Position numbers and translations under genes: made by a program
Notes under the pieces: model-generated
The model's database searches: none
Told to the model about the DNA's origin: nothing
The model's input: only the letters and a program-made list of their open reading frames with translations
Shown here: one piece after another, positions 1 to 6,885 of the stretch
Layout: each line of letters starts with the position of its first letter
Position numbering within the stretch: position 1 is the stretch's first letter
Assembly: GCA_002317435.1 (NCBI GenBank)
Contig: DCIQ01000018.1
Coordinates: 3,445 to 10,659 of the forward strand
Source: Bacteroidales bacterium UBA1722
GTDB lineage: Bacteria; Bacteroidota; Bacteroidia; Bacteroidales; UBA932
Length of the DNA: 7,215 bases
Direction of reading: 5' to 3'

Positions 1-89
1 GTATAATTCGTGGAGTCCAGAAAGTTTTCACAAGCTGTCAGAGAGAAAGCTGCTACAGCGACTGCTGCGAAACAGAATATTTTTTTCAT
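1..89 (-). CDS. SusD-like outer-membrane lipoprotein, N-terminal fragment
   Basis: This is the first 29 codons of a minus-strand gene that runs off the left edge of the window. Translation gives a lysine-start, hydrophobic lipoprotein signal peptide (MKKIFCFAAVAVAAFSLTAC) with lipobox LTAC and lipidated Cys at residue 20. The mature protein begins ENFLD, the usual mature start of SusD/RagB family proteins. Its ATG lies 12 bp after the stop of the SusC-like gene, the standard susC-susD arrangement, so the two are almost certainly co-transcribed. In known systems SusD is the surface lid that binds substrate and closes over the SusC barrel. The family call rests on the signal peptide, the first mature residues and the position; the SusD fold itself is outside the window. 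No strong Shine-Dalgarno sequence precedes the start. Confidence 0.85.
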   Translation of the reverse strand, partial: MKKIFCFAAVAVAAFSLTACENFLDSTNY

Positions 90-101
90 ATCAGTCACTT
101 T

Positions 102-3100
102 TTAAAATTTGAGATTAAGACCTACGATTATGGTTCTGGCTGCGGGATAGTAGCCCAGGTCTATGCCCTTGGCCCATCCATAACTGGTGCCGCCGTCTGA
201 ACCGATTTCAGGATCCATACCGGAGTAACCGGTGAAGGTCAGCAGGTTCTGCCCCTGGACATAGATGCGCATCTTGCCTACCTTTCCGCTCTTGAACAGA
301 CGGGAGAAGTCATATCCGAGAGTGATGTTCTGAATCTTGAAGTAATCCGCATCTTCGATGAACAGGTCTGAATTGTTTATGTAATTATAGTTGGTACCGG
401 CCACAAGGCGGGGATATTTGTTCGAAGTCCCTTCTCCGTGCCAGCAGTTGAATACATCTGTGGTATAGTTGTCCCACTGGCTGTCAGTATAGCGGCGGTA
501 CGCCTTGAATATCTGCTGTCCGAAAGCTCCATAACCGGCGATGCCGAGGTCGAATCCTTTATAGAAGATGGAGAAGTTCAGACCGGCGGTGAAGTCGGGG
601 TTGGGGTCTCCCACCATAGTCTTGTCGCTGGCATCCAACTTGCCGTCTCCGTTCAGATCGACGAATTTCAGGTCTCCGGGTACGGGACTTGATGACATGG
701 TCGGTTTTCCGGATGCCTGCCAGGCCTCTATCTCCGCCTGATTCTGGAACACACCGTCTGTCTTATAGCCCCAGAAGTATCCGATAGGCTTACCTACTTG
801 GGCGCGGAAAATTTCATCGATACCCTGTACTACGCTGCCGGGACCGTGTATGATGCCTTCATCGTTTGCGATGCGGGTTACTTCGTTTCTGTTATAGGCT
901 CCGTTCACGCTGACGCTGTACGAGAAGTCCTTCCCGATGGCATCGTTCCATCCCAGGGAGAGCTCGACACCCTGATTGCGGACATCACCTCCGTTTATGT
1001 AGGGGGCGTCGGCTCCGAAATGACCCATAACGGGAGCATTTACCAGCCAGTCTTTGGTGTCTTTCTGATACCAGTCGAAGGTAACGTTGAACCTGTCCTT
1101 GAAGAATCTTGCGTCAAACCCGAAATCGAGCTGCTCGGAAGTCTCCCAGGAGATGTCGGGGTTCGCCAGTTTATCTGCGTAGGAACCAGTCTGCCAGCTG
1201 GTGAGGGCACCATTGCCGAAGGCATAACCTCCGTCGAGGGCTCCGATGGCCACGGTGGCCAGATACTGGAAGTTGGATACGGAGCAGTTACCGTTCTTAC
1301 CCCAGCTGCCGCGGATTTTCAGGAATGTCAGACCCTTCAGATTCTGTGCCCACGGCTCGTTGGTGAGTACCCATCCTGCTGATACGGAGGGGAATATGCC
1401 CCAGCGGTGACCGGGGGCGAAATTACTGGAGCCATCACCTCTGAGGATGAGGGAGAGCATATATTTTTCGGCATAGTCATAATTGATTCGTCCGAAGAAT
1501 GATACCAGACTGCCGTCGCCCCAGGGACTGCCGCTTATGTCGCTGATGGTAGGTGTCCCTGTCATGTTGGATACGAATGCGTGAGTCCAGTCGTTGGGCC
1601 ATTTGCCTCCCGAATTACCGGCAGTCAGATCCATGCCGAATCCGTTCTTCTCGAGGGTATTGCCTGCAAGGAAGTCAAGATGGTGGTCCTGAATGTCCAA
1701 CTTGTAGTTCACGGTGTTCTCCCAGGACCAGTTCCATCCTGCCGACGCGCTCTGACTTACGGCATCGGTATCGGAGAAGTCATAGTTGGTGTTCTTGTAT
1801 ATCTTGCTGTACTGTCTGTATGTGGAAGCGGACATCTTGTAGTTGAACTGGCTCCTCCATACAAGTCCCTTGATGGGTTGTACGAGCAGATGGACGGACA
1901 TATTGAGGTTATAGCCGATGCTGTTGTTGTTGCCTCGCGAACTGTTGACCATGGAATATACCGGATTGTTCGTGTAGCTGTTGACGGACCAGAGTCCGGA
2001 CTGTTTCAGCCAGTCGTATGCCGTGTATTCACCGTTTTCATCGTAGAGAGGCACTATCGGATTCGCACGGAGCATACTGGAGAGGTCGTTCCAGTACTGG
2101 TTTCCGACACCGATGCCGTGTCTGTCGGAATAAGTGAATGTGAGGTTTTCTCCTACGGTCACTATATCGAGATCGTCCTTTTTCCAGACTACATGGTCGG
2201 AATTGATACGGGCTGTGGCTCTCTTGTAGTCTGACTGTACGGGCTTCCCGTAGATACCTTCCTGTCCGGTATAGGACACGCCCATGGAAAATTTCGACAG
2301 CTCCGTACCCCCTACCAGGTTGACGGCGTGATTCGTATATGGTGCGTTGTCATTATGGATCGCCTTCATCCAGTCGGTGCCTGTGTATGAGCCGTCCATT
2401 ATACTGCGGTACAGACTTGGCTCCAGAATCTTCTCCCAGTCCAGAGGGGCACTGCCGTTGTTTACGGAGATCATGTTTTCGACATCCATATACTGTCTTG
2501 CATTCAGCAGGTCAGGTGTCGCAGGAGAATTCTGCCATCCGTAGAATCCGTCATAAGTTACCGTGTACTTGCCGGATTTTCCCTGCTTGGTGGTGACCAG
2601 CACTACACCGTTGGCTCCGCGGGCACCGTATATGGCGCAGGAGGCGGCATCCTTCAGAACATCGATAGATTCGATGTCGGAGGGGTTCAGTGCATTTATG
2701 TCACCTCCGGTCACACCGTCGATGACATAGAGGGGAGCGTAATTACCGGTGGTGCCGATACCTCGGATGGTTACCTTGTAACCTTCACCGGGCTGTCCGG
2801 ATGAAGATATGATCTGCATACCGGGTGTCGAAGACTGAAGGGCTGCCAGAGCACTGGTGGTGTTCATCTTGACGAGCTCATCGCCTTTTACCTGAATCGT
2901 GGAGCCGGTGACGAGTTTCTTTTTCTGGATACCGTAACCGACCACTACCACTTCATCGAGAAAGGCCCGGTCTTCCTGGAGGGTTACCACAAAATGAGTC
3001 TGGGTACCTACCGGGATAACCTGATCCTTGTAACCGATGTAGGAGAAAATGAGTGTCGCCCCGCTTTTTACAGTCAGAGCGAATTTGCCGTCGATATCGG

Positions 3101-3257
3101 TATATGTACCGTTGGCGGTTCCTTGCTCAACTACACTGACTCCGACGGCAGGGCCTGCACTGTCGCTGACCACGCCGGTGATACCGATCTGGGCGGAAGC
3201 GCTCAGCGCCCCGATCAGCATCAGTGCCGTCAAAGAAGCTAAAAGTTTTCTTTTCAT
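102..3257 (-). CDS. SusC/RagA-like TonB-linked outer-membrane transporter
   Basis: A complete 1051-residue protein of the usual SusC length, it imports oligosaccharides or peptides across the outer membrane using TonB energy. In order: a Sec signal peptide (residues 1 to about 23, ending SASAQ); a carboxypeptidase-D-regulatory-like beta-sandwich (about 24-95, with TDIDGKF and FSYIGYKDQ); a TonB-box-like DEVVVVGYG (101-109); and the plug domain (about 115-230), which carries YVIDG (177-181) and the SusC/RagA signature DVLKDAASCAIYGARGANGV (199-218). The barrel follows and ends in the terminal aromatic signal IIVGLNLKF. Residues 867-878 (DLNGDGKLDASD) form an EF-hand-like acidic loop common in this family. 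There is no N-terminal STN domain, so anti-sigma signalling is not expected. The first ATG is chosen because it gives a clean signal peptide. The substrate cannot be read from the sequence. An AraC-family gene lies upstream and a SusD-like gene downstream. Confidence 0.97.
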   Translation of the reverse strand: MKRKLLASLTALMLIGALSASAQIGITGVVSDSAGPAVGVSVVEQGTANGTYTDIDGKFALTVKSGATLIFSYIGYKDQVIPVGTQTHFVVTLQEDRAFLDEVVVVGYGIQKKKLVTGSTIQVKGDELVKMNTTSALAALQSSTPGMQIISSSGQPGEGYKVTIRGIGTTGNYAPLYVIDGVTGGDINALNPSDIESIDVLKDAASCAIYGARGANGVVLVTTKQGKSGKYTVTYDGFYGWQNSPATPDLLNARQYMDVENMISVNNGSAPLDWEKILEPSLYRSIMDGSYTGTDWMKAIHNDNAPYTNHAVNLVGGTELSKFSMGVSYTGQEGIYGKPVQSDYKRATARINSDHVVWKKDDLDIVTVGENLTFTYSDRHGIGVGNQYWNDLSSMLRANPIVPLYDENGEYTAYDWLKQSGLWSVNSYTNNPVYSMVNSSRGNNNSIGYNLNMSVHLLVQPIKGLVWRSQFNYKMSASTYRQYSKIYKNTNYDFSDTDAVSQSASAGWNWSWENTVNYKLDIQDHHLDFLAGNTLEKNGFGMDLTAGNSGGKWPNDWTHAFVSNMTGTPTISDISGSPWGDGSLVSFFGRINYDYAEKYMLSLILRGDGSSNFAPGHRWGIFPSVSAGWVLTNEPWAQNLKGLTFLKIRGSWGKNGNCSVSNFQYLATVAIGALDGGYAFGNGALTSWQTGSYADKLANPDISWETSEQLDFGFDARFFKDRFNVTFDWYQKDTKDWLVNAPVMGHFGADAPYINGGDVRNQGVELSLGWNDAIGKDFSYSVSVNGAYNRNEVTRIANDEGIIHGPGSVVQGIDEIFRAQVGKPIGYFWGYKTDGVFQNQAEIEAWQASGKPTMSSSPVPGDLKFVDLNGDGKLDASDKTMVGDPNPDFTAGLNFSIFYKGFDLGIAGYGAFGQQIFKAYRRYTDSQWDNYTTDVFNCWHGEGTSNKYPRLVAGTNYNYINNSDLFIEDADYFKIQNITLGYDFSRLFKSGKVGKMRIYVQGQNLLTFTGYSGMDPEIGSDGGTSYGWAKGIDLGYYPAARTIIVGLNLKF

Positions 3258-3335
3258 GAATTATTGGTTTAACAGGTTAGTGATTAATATGTAGTGAATT
3301 GTTTCTATGTCGTATATATAACACTGCACACTTTA

Positions 3336-3367
3336 CAAAAGTAGGAAACTATCCATGGTTATTCAAG
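3336..3367 (-). promoter_or_regulatory. Predicted Bacteroidetes-type promoter of the susC-susD operon
   Basis: On the minus strand, TACTTTTG (3343-3336) matches the Bacteroidetes -7 consensus TAnnTTTG exactly. CTTG (3367-3364) matches three of four bases of the -33 element TTTG, with a 20-bp spacer. Transcription would start near 3330, giving a leader of about 72 nt before the SusC-like ATG. The leader is AT-rich and has no Shine-Dalgarno sequence, as is common in this phylum. The imperfect -33 element would suit a promoter that needs an activator, but that is inference. Confidence 0.65.
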
Positions 3368-3408
3368 TATAAAAAAAACAATAATACATACTATCCGCTC
3401 ACATGCCC

Positions 3409-3457
3409 AAAAAGAAGAAAACCGCCTTCAGACATTGGTAATAGTTTTAAAGGCGGT
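3409..3457 (-). terminator. Rho-independent-type terminator after the AraC-family gene
   Basis: On the minus strand, ACCGCCTT (3457-3450) pairs perfectly with AAGGCGGT (3428-3421) around a 21-nt loop. A T-rich tail, TTTCTTCTTTTT (3420-3409), follows at once. The stem begins about 70 bp past the stop of the AraC-family gene and ends upstream of the predicted susC promoter, so the regulator and the transporter operon are probably separate transcripts. The loop is longer than typical and the tail is interrupted by C, so termination may be partial. Confidence 0.65.
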
Positions 3458-3529
3458 CTGATTGCTGGTTTTCAGATATGATGCTGATACTATTTTATCT
3501 TTGCGGAGCGAGCAGTAATGATTACTTAA

Positions 3530-4411
3530 TCATATCACATATTTGTTCTTTTTGTATTGTGCCCTGAACTCTTTCGGAGTGGTATCCTTCTTTTTTCTGA
3601 AGAGTCTGTTGAAGTTGGAGAGATTATTGAATCCGCTGTCGAAACATATTTCCGAGATGCTCTTGGAAGTATCGACCAGCATTCTGGAGGCTATGCCGAG
3701 ACGGTAGTCGATAAGATAGTCCGAGAAACTCTTGCCGGTTCTCTGTCTGAAGAATCTGCTGAACGATACGGGAGACATCCCCGCCAGATGGGAAATCCGG
3801 TCCAGGGTGATCTCTCCGGTATAGTTTTCGGCGATGAACTCTTTCACTTTCGAGATGCGGCGGCTCTCGGTGTTTTTTTCACTTCTGGCGAAAGAACTGC
3901 TCGCCAGAGTTCTGGCATCGGGATATACTGCCAGTTCGTGGAGGAGTTCGAGGAATTTCAGAAACTGTCTGAAACTGTTCTTCTCAGTGGCGAGGCTGTC
4001 CAGCAGGGAATAAACCTTGATGATGGCATCCATGGGGAATGCCAGACCCTGCTCGGCCTGTTTGAACATCTTCCTTATAGCGATGAACTGGTTCTTGTCC
4101 AGCAGTGTCGTCGGTATCATATCCGGCTCGAACTGGATGGTAATCTCACGGATTATCGCAGAGTTGCATTTCCCCTGCTCCCATACGTGCTCCAGCTGGT
4201 GACCGGTGATGAGGACCAGTTCATATTCGCCGACATCTTCGATGGAGTCTCCGACGATCCTCCTGAGCCCTGCCCCCCTTTCGATGAAATTCAGTTCATA
4301 TTCCTTGTGATGGTGGAGAGGGAAAGTAAATTCCGTCTTCCATCTCTCCACTATGTGGAAACAATCCTTTTCGGAGATGGGAGGAATTTCAGTCAGAATA
4401 TCAGCGGACAT
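3530..4411 (-). CDS. AraC-family transcriptional regulator
   Basis: A complete 293-residue protein of typical AraC/XylS length. The N-terminal half looks like a cupin-type sensor: a histidine cluster and following strands (HHHKEYELNFIERGAG, 33-48), then GEYELVLITGHQLEHVW (61-77), matching the usual sugar-sensing beta-barrel pattern. The C-terminal half (about 187-288) is the double helix-turn-helix DNA-binding domain. The first HTH is ITLDRISHLAGMSPVSFSRF (201-220) followed by FRQRTGKSF; the second is ISEICFDSGFNNLSNFNRLF (252-271) with the family's TTPKEFR ending (277-283). It sits on the same strand directly upstream of the susC-susD operon, which suggests it controls that operon; the ligand is unknown. 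Its start is 70 bp past the decarboxylase-like gene. No TAnnTTTG promoter is visible in that gap, so it may be transcribed by read-through or from within the upstream gene. Confidence 0.95.
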   Translation of the reverse strand: MSADILTEIPPISEKDCFHIVERWKTEFTFPLHHHKEYELNFIERGAGLRRIVGDSIEDVGEYELVLITGHQLEHVWEQGKCNSAIIREITIQFEPDMIPTTLLDKNQFIAIRKMFKQAEQGLAFPMDAIIKVYSLLDSLATEKNSFRQFLKFLELLHELAVYPDARTLASSSFARSEKNTESRRISKVKEFIAENYTGEITLDRISHLAGMSPVSFSRFFRQRTGKSFSDYLIDYRLGIASRMLVDTSKSISEICFDSGFNNLSNFNRLFRKKKDTTPKEFRAQYKKNKYVI

Positions 4412-4425
4412 GCCCTCGTATATTA

Positions 4426-4465
4426 TTCAGGAGAATGAAGACAAGTGCAGTATCATTCTCCTGAA
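4426..4465 (-). promoter_or_regulatory. Perfect 13-bp inverted repeat between the decarboxylase-like and AraC-family genes
   Basis: TTCAGGAGAATGA (4426-4438) and TCATTCTCCTGAA (4453-4465) are exact reverse complements around a 14-nt loop. The repeat starts 16 bp after the stop of the upstream gene and ends 14 bp before the AraC-family ATG. As RNA it forms a stable hairpin that could terminate or attenuate the upstream transcript. However, the minus-strand continuation (TAATATACGAGGGC) lacks a T-run, so it is not a canonical intrinsic terminator. A protein-binding operator, possibly autoregulatory, or an mRNA-processing stem are alternatives. Confidence 0.6.
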
Positions 4466-4481
4466 AAGGATTGAAGTCGTG

Positions 4482-6266
4482 TTATTCGATATAGCAGAGA
4501 ATCTGGTTCTTTTCGACGCTTTCGCCCTGTGCTGCCTCTATCTGGAGTATCCTGCCGGATTTTGTGGCGGTTACTGTCTCCATCCCGTAGTAGCACTGTA
4601 CATAGCATATGGGCTGACCTTCTTTCACCGTATCGCCTATCCTTGGAGCAGTGCTTTCGGCCACCACGTCATACTGCCATATCAGCTGACCGTGTCCGGT
4701 GGACTGGACGGGAACCGCCTGCGGATGTTCGGTCTGGATTTTCACTGCGTCGAATTTGGGGACTTCCACGACGGGGCGTACGTTTATGATGGGGGCGTTG
4801 GCTTTCTCTTTGGCGGCCTCGAGCTCCTTGTTGAAACGCTGCTTGGCCACACCGCTCTTGTAGTCGCGGTACTGTCTCTCGTGCATGGCGAACTCGAAGA
4901 GTTCCTCGTCGTCCTGACCGCGGTCCCATCCCTCTTCCTTCATCATCTGTTCGAACTTGGGAAGTTCGTCGGGGAATGCATCCTGGGGATTTCCGGTGTA
5001 GAATTCAAGTTCTTTCGCTTTTACTATGTCGAGAATTTCAGGAGCGAGCGGACCGGGCAGTGTACCGCACTTTCCGAGAATCATGTTCATCGTGTCCTTG
5101 TCGATGGTGGTCCAGCGGGGCTCTCCCTTCAGAGTGTGCATCAGGTTCATCAGGGCGGTGTTCTTCACGTACTGGCTGAAAGGTGTGACCAGAGGAGGAT
5201 ATCCCAGGCGGGGCCATACGTATTCGACTTCCTGGAAGAGCATCACCACGAGGTCGTTCAGCGAAAGCTCTTTCTTTCCCTGATTTCTGAGGGACATGTT
5301 GATGGCTCCGTGGAATCCCTTCAGGTCGGCCATCATCGAACCCATCATTCCGCCGGGGAGGCCGCAACCTACGAGCAGTGAAGTCATCTTGTAGTTACCG
5401 GGTTCTATAAAATAGCCCAGAAAATCGTCCATGAACGACTGGGTGAGACGGCGGGCTTCCATATATGCGTCCATATTGATGTCCTTCACCAGGAAACCTG
5501 CATCTTTCAGCATGGCCTGCACGGTGATTACATCCGGATGAATCTTGCCCCAGGAGAGGGGCTCCATCGCCACGTCGATGTATTCGGCGCCAGCACGGGC
5601 CACCTCCAGCATCGAAGCGGGGGAAAATCCGGGGCCGCAGTGACCGTGGTACTGGACTATTATGTGGGGGTATTTGTCCTTGATGGCTTTTACCAGACGG
5701 CCCAGAAAGACGGGGCGTCCGATTCCTGCCATGTCTTTCAGGCAGATCTCGTCACACCCGTATTCCACTACGTGGTCCACGACTCCCATATAGTATTCCA
5801 CGGTGTGGATAGGGGAGTCGGTGATACTGAGCGCCACCTGCGAGATCATGCCTCCCTTCTTGGCTCCGATTACGGAGCCTTTCAGATTACGATGGTCGTT
5901 CAGTCCGCAGAAAGAACGGGAGATGTCTGTGCCCTGAGCCTTTTTCACCTTGTACATGAGGAAGCGGACATCCTCCGGAACAGGATTCATGCGAAGGGCG
6001 TTCAGACCGCGCTCGAGCATATGGGTCTGGATACCCGCCTTGTGGAACGGGGCTGTCCACTGACGGACGGCATTGTTCGGGTTCTCGCCATAGAGCAGAT
6101 TTACCTGCTCGAACGCACCGCCGTTCGTCTCTACACGGTCGAAACATCCCATATCGATGATGACAGGCGCTATCTGAACCAACTGGTCCACTCTGGGGAC
6201 GTATTTCCCGGATGACTGCCACATGTCCCTGTAAAGGAGCGAAAATTTTATTTCTTTCTTTGACAT
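4482..6266 (-). CDS. oadA: Oxaloacetate decarboxylase alpha / pyruvate carboxylase subunit B-like protein
   Basis: A complete 594-residue protein. The N-terminal part is a DRE-TIM-type carboxyltransferase barrel. RDMWQS (13-18) stands where family members have RDAHQS. K177 in LKDMAG (176-181) matches the carbamylated metal-ligand lysine, and H207/H209 in YHGHCG match the metal-binding HxH. The conserved carboxylase domain follows, with PGGMMGSM (304-311) and GYPPLVTPFSQ (355-365). A charged linker (about 465-500) leads to a C-terminal biotinyl/lipoyl-like domain (about 530-594). The family moves carboxyl groups between oxaloacetate or pyruvate and biotin; alpha subunits of Na+-pumping decarboxylases work with membrane beta and gamma subunits, which are not in this window. 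The odd point is that the biotin site, usually A-M-K-M, reads Y-Y-G-M (559-562), so the acceptor Lys is Gly561. The exact substrate, and whether the tail carries biotin, are uncertain. Confidence 0.88.
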   Translation of the reverse strand: MSKKEIKFSLLYRDMWQSSGKYVPRVDQLVQIAPVIIDMGCFDRVETNGGAFEQVNLLYGENPNNAVRQWTAPFHKAGIQTHMLERGLNALRMNPVPEDVRFLMYKVKKAQGTDISRSFCGLNDHRNLKGSVIGAKKGGMISQVALSITDSPIHTVEYYMGVVDHVVEYGCDEICLKDMAGIGRPVFLGRLVKAIKDKYPHIIVQYHGHCGPGFSPASMLEVARAGAEYIDVAMEPLSWGKIHPDVITVQAMLKDAGFLVKDINMDAYMEARRLTQSFMDDFLGYFIEPGNYKMTSLLVGCGLPGGMMGSMMADLKGFHGAINMSLRNQGKKELSLNDLVVMLFQEVEYVWPRLGYPPLVTPFSQYVKNTALMNLMHTLKGEPRWTTIDKDTMNMILGKCGTLPGPLAPEILDIVKAKELEFYTGNPQDAFPDELPKFEQMMKEEGWDRGQDDEELFEFAMHERQYRDYKSGVAKQRFNKELEAAKEKANAPIINVRPVVEVPKFDAVKIQTEHPQAVPVQSTGHGQLIWQYDVVAESTAPRIGDTVKEGQPICYVQCYYGMETVTATKSGRILQIEAAQGESVEKNQILCYIE

Positions 6267-6292
6267 ATCTCAGATGTATTGATTTGATTACA

Positions 6293-6300
6293 CAAAAATA
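6293..6300 (-). promoter_or_regulatory. Predicted -7 element for the decarboxylase-like gene
   Basis: On the minus strand, TATTTTTG (6300-6293) is an exact match to TAnnTTTG, placed 26 bp before the ATG, which predicts a leader of about 20 nt. No good TTTG is found 19-21 bp upstream (bases near 6320-6324 read ATAT or CATA), so the -33 half is weak. It faces away from the tRNA promoter in the same divergent gap. Bases 6267-6371 hold nothing else that I recognise. Confidence 0.45.
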
Positions 6301-6371
6301 TATCAAATAAACGCCTTTTATATGAGATAAGCAACAGATGAAAGGCAAATATTCGATGAACCGAATAATTT

Positions 6372-6402
6372 TTTGATTTTTCGAAAAAACCGTCTATTTT
6401 TG
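6372..6402 (+). promoter_or_regulatory. Consensus Bacteroidetes promoter for tRNA-His
   Basis: TTTG (6372-6375), a 19-bp spacer, then TATTTTTG (6395-6402) match both elements of the Bacteroidetes housekeeping promoter consensus exactly. Transcription would start near 6408-6410, leaving a precursor leader of about 25 nt before the tRNA. This is the best promoter in the window, as expected for a stable-RNA gene. Confidence 0.8.
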
Positions 6403-6434
6403 CAGTCCCGTTTCCAGAGTGACGCGGGTAAATG

Positions 6435-6508
6435 GTGGATGTAGCTCAGTTGGTTAGAGCACTGGTTTGTGGCACCAGGGGTCATGGGTTCGAATCCCAC
6501 CTTCCACC
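6435..6508 (+). tRNA. tRNA-His (anticodon GTG)
   Basis: A complete cloverleaf is visible. Acceptor arm GTGGATG (6435-6441) pairs with CTTCCAC (6501-6507), apart from one internal T-T. The D arm is GCTC...GAGC. The anticodon stem CTGGT/ACCAG encloses loop TTGTGGC, giving anticodon GTG at 6469-6471 (His). The T loop is TTCGAAT, with a stem that has one A-C mismatch at its outer pair. The G at 6434 directly before position 1 and the C at 6508 (position 73) are the G-1:C73 identity pair particular to tRNA-His. CCA is not encoded and must be added after transcription. The gene has its own promoter and terminator, and no other tRNA is adjacent. Confidence 0.97.
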
Positions 6509-6519
6509 CGAAACGGTTT

Positions 6520-6556
6520 TGAGGACGACTTTCAGTGTCGTCCTCATTTTTTTTTT
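6520..6556 (+). terminator. Strong rho-independent terminator of tRNA-His
   Basis: TGAGGACGAC (6520-6529) and GTCGTCCTCA (6537-6546) form a perfect 10-bp stem with a 7-nt loop (TTTCAGT), followed by ten consecutive T (6547-6556). It lies 11 bp after the tRNA end. It should stop nearly all transcription from the tRNA promoter, so any plus-strand RNA further right needs its own promoter. Confidence 0.95.
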
Positions 6557-6635
6557 CTTGCAGTTCACGGCATAATGGTAATAAGGTATAATGGACATTT
6601 TCAGTTGGTGAGACTCCAGTAATAATGAAATTCAC

Positions 6636-6661
6636 CACCCCGTCAATCACCTGACGGGGTG
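6636..6661 (+). repeat. 10-bp perfect stem-loop at the left end of the structured region
   Basis: CACCCCGTCA (6636-6645) and TGACGGGGTG (6652-6661) are exact reverse complements around a 6-nt loop. Neither strand has a T-run after it, so it is not an obvious intrinsic terminator. The orientation is uncertain, because the stem is perfect on both strands. The preceding stretch 6557-6635 shows only a twice-repeated ATAATGG (6572-6578 and 6588-6594), with no gene or consensus promoter. Confidence 0.65.
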
Positions 6662-6708
6662 TCCGTTTCGATTCACGCCTGCGTCACTGACTGGCGAACA
6701 TCTGTCCG

Positions 6709-6840
6709 GCGCATTGGTAGTACAATGTGCAGCACCCCCTCTCAGAAGTGGTTCCAGGCAGGGGTCGTGCACATCGGTGGAATCTACAGAGGGGCGATGT
6801 GCAGCATATCCTCTCAGAAGGACATCCATGCAGGGTGTGC
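6709..6840 (+). repeat. Two tandem repeat units, 72-bp offset, each folding into two stems
   Basis: ATGTGCAGCA (6725-6734 and 6797-6806), CTCTCAGAAG (6739-6748 and 6811-6820), CCA (6754 and 6826) and GCAGGG (6758 and 6830) all recur at an offset of exactly 72 bp. Each unit has a first stem: GCGCATTG/CAATGTGC (6709-6716/6723-6730) in unit 1 and TGCACATCG/CGATGTGCA (6768-6776/6795-6803) in unit 2. Each also has a second stem: GCACCCCCT/AGGGG-tc-GTGC (6732-6740/6760-6770) and GCATATCCT/AGGGTGTGC (6804-6812/6832-6840). The pairing is kept although the bases differ, which argues for RNA structure. The 3' arm of unit 1 stem 2 overlaps the 5' arm of unit 2 stem 1 by three bases, so the ends must compete or be trimmed. 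Confidence 0.75.
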
Positions 6841-6885
6841 CGCATACGGGGTTCTGCAGAAATTCCTCGGAAAGGATACTGAACA

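Noticed and set aside
3496..3503. TATCTTTG on the plus strand, a match to the -7 element facing into the AraC-family gene
   Set aside because: No TTTG lies at the right distance upstream and no plus-strand gene follows. An antisense transcript is possible but unsupported.
3557..4438. Plus-strand open frame of 293 codons opposite the AraC-family gene
   Set aside because: The opposite strand encodes a full AraC-family protein with clear motifs. The plus-strand translation shows no domain pattern and its length follows from codon use on the real strand.
4353..5381. Plus-strand open frame of 342 codons, with another at 5538-6215, opposite the decarboxylase-like gene
   Set aside because: Both lie antisense to a well-conserved enzyme. 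Their translations are low-complexity mixtures rich in G, V, H and L with no recognisable motif.
6558..6592. TTGCAG and TATAAT resembling an E. coli sigma-70 promoter upstream of the structured region
   Set aside because: The spacer is 23 bp rather than about 17, and Bacteroidetes use a different consensus, so this is probably coincidence.
6318..6650. Minus-strand open frame of 110 codons crossing the tRNA
   Set aside because: It reads antisense through the tRNA-His gene, its promoter and its terminator, so it is not a credible protein gene.
6709..6840. Repeats considered as a CRISPR array
   Set aside because: There are only two units, the homology is interrupted and extends through most of the 72 bp, there are no unique spacers of uniform length, and no cas gene is present.
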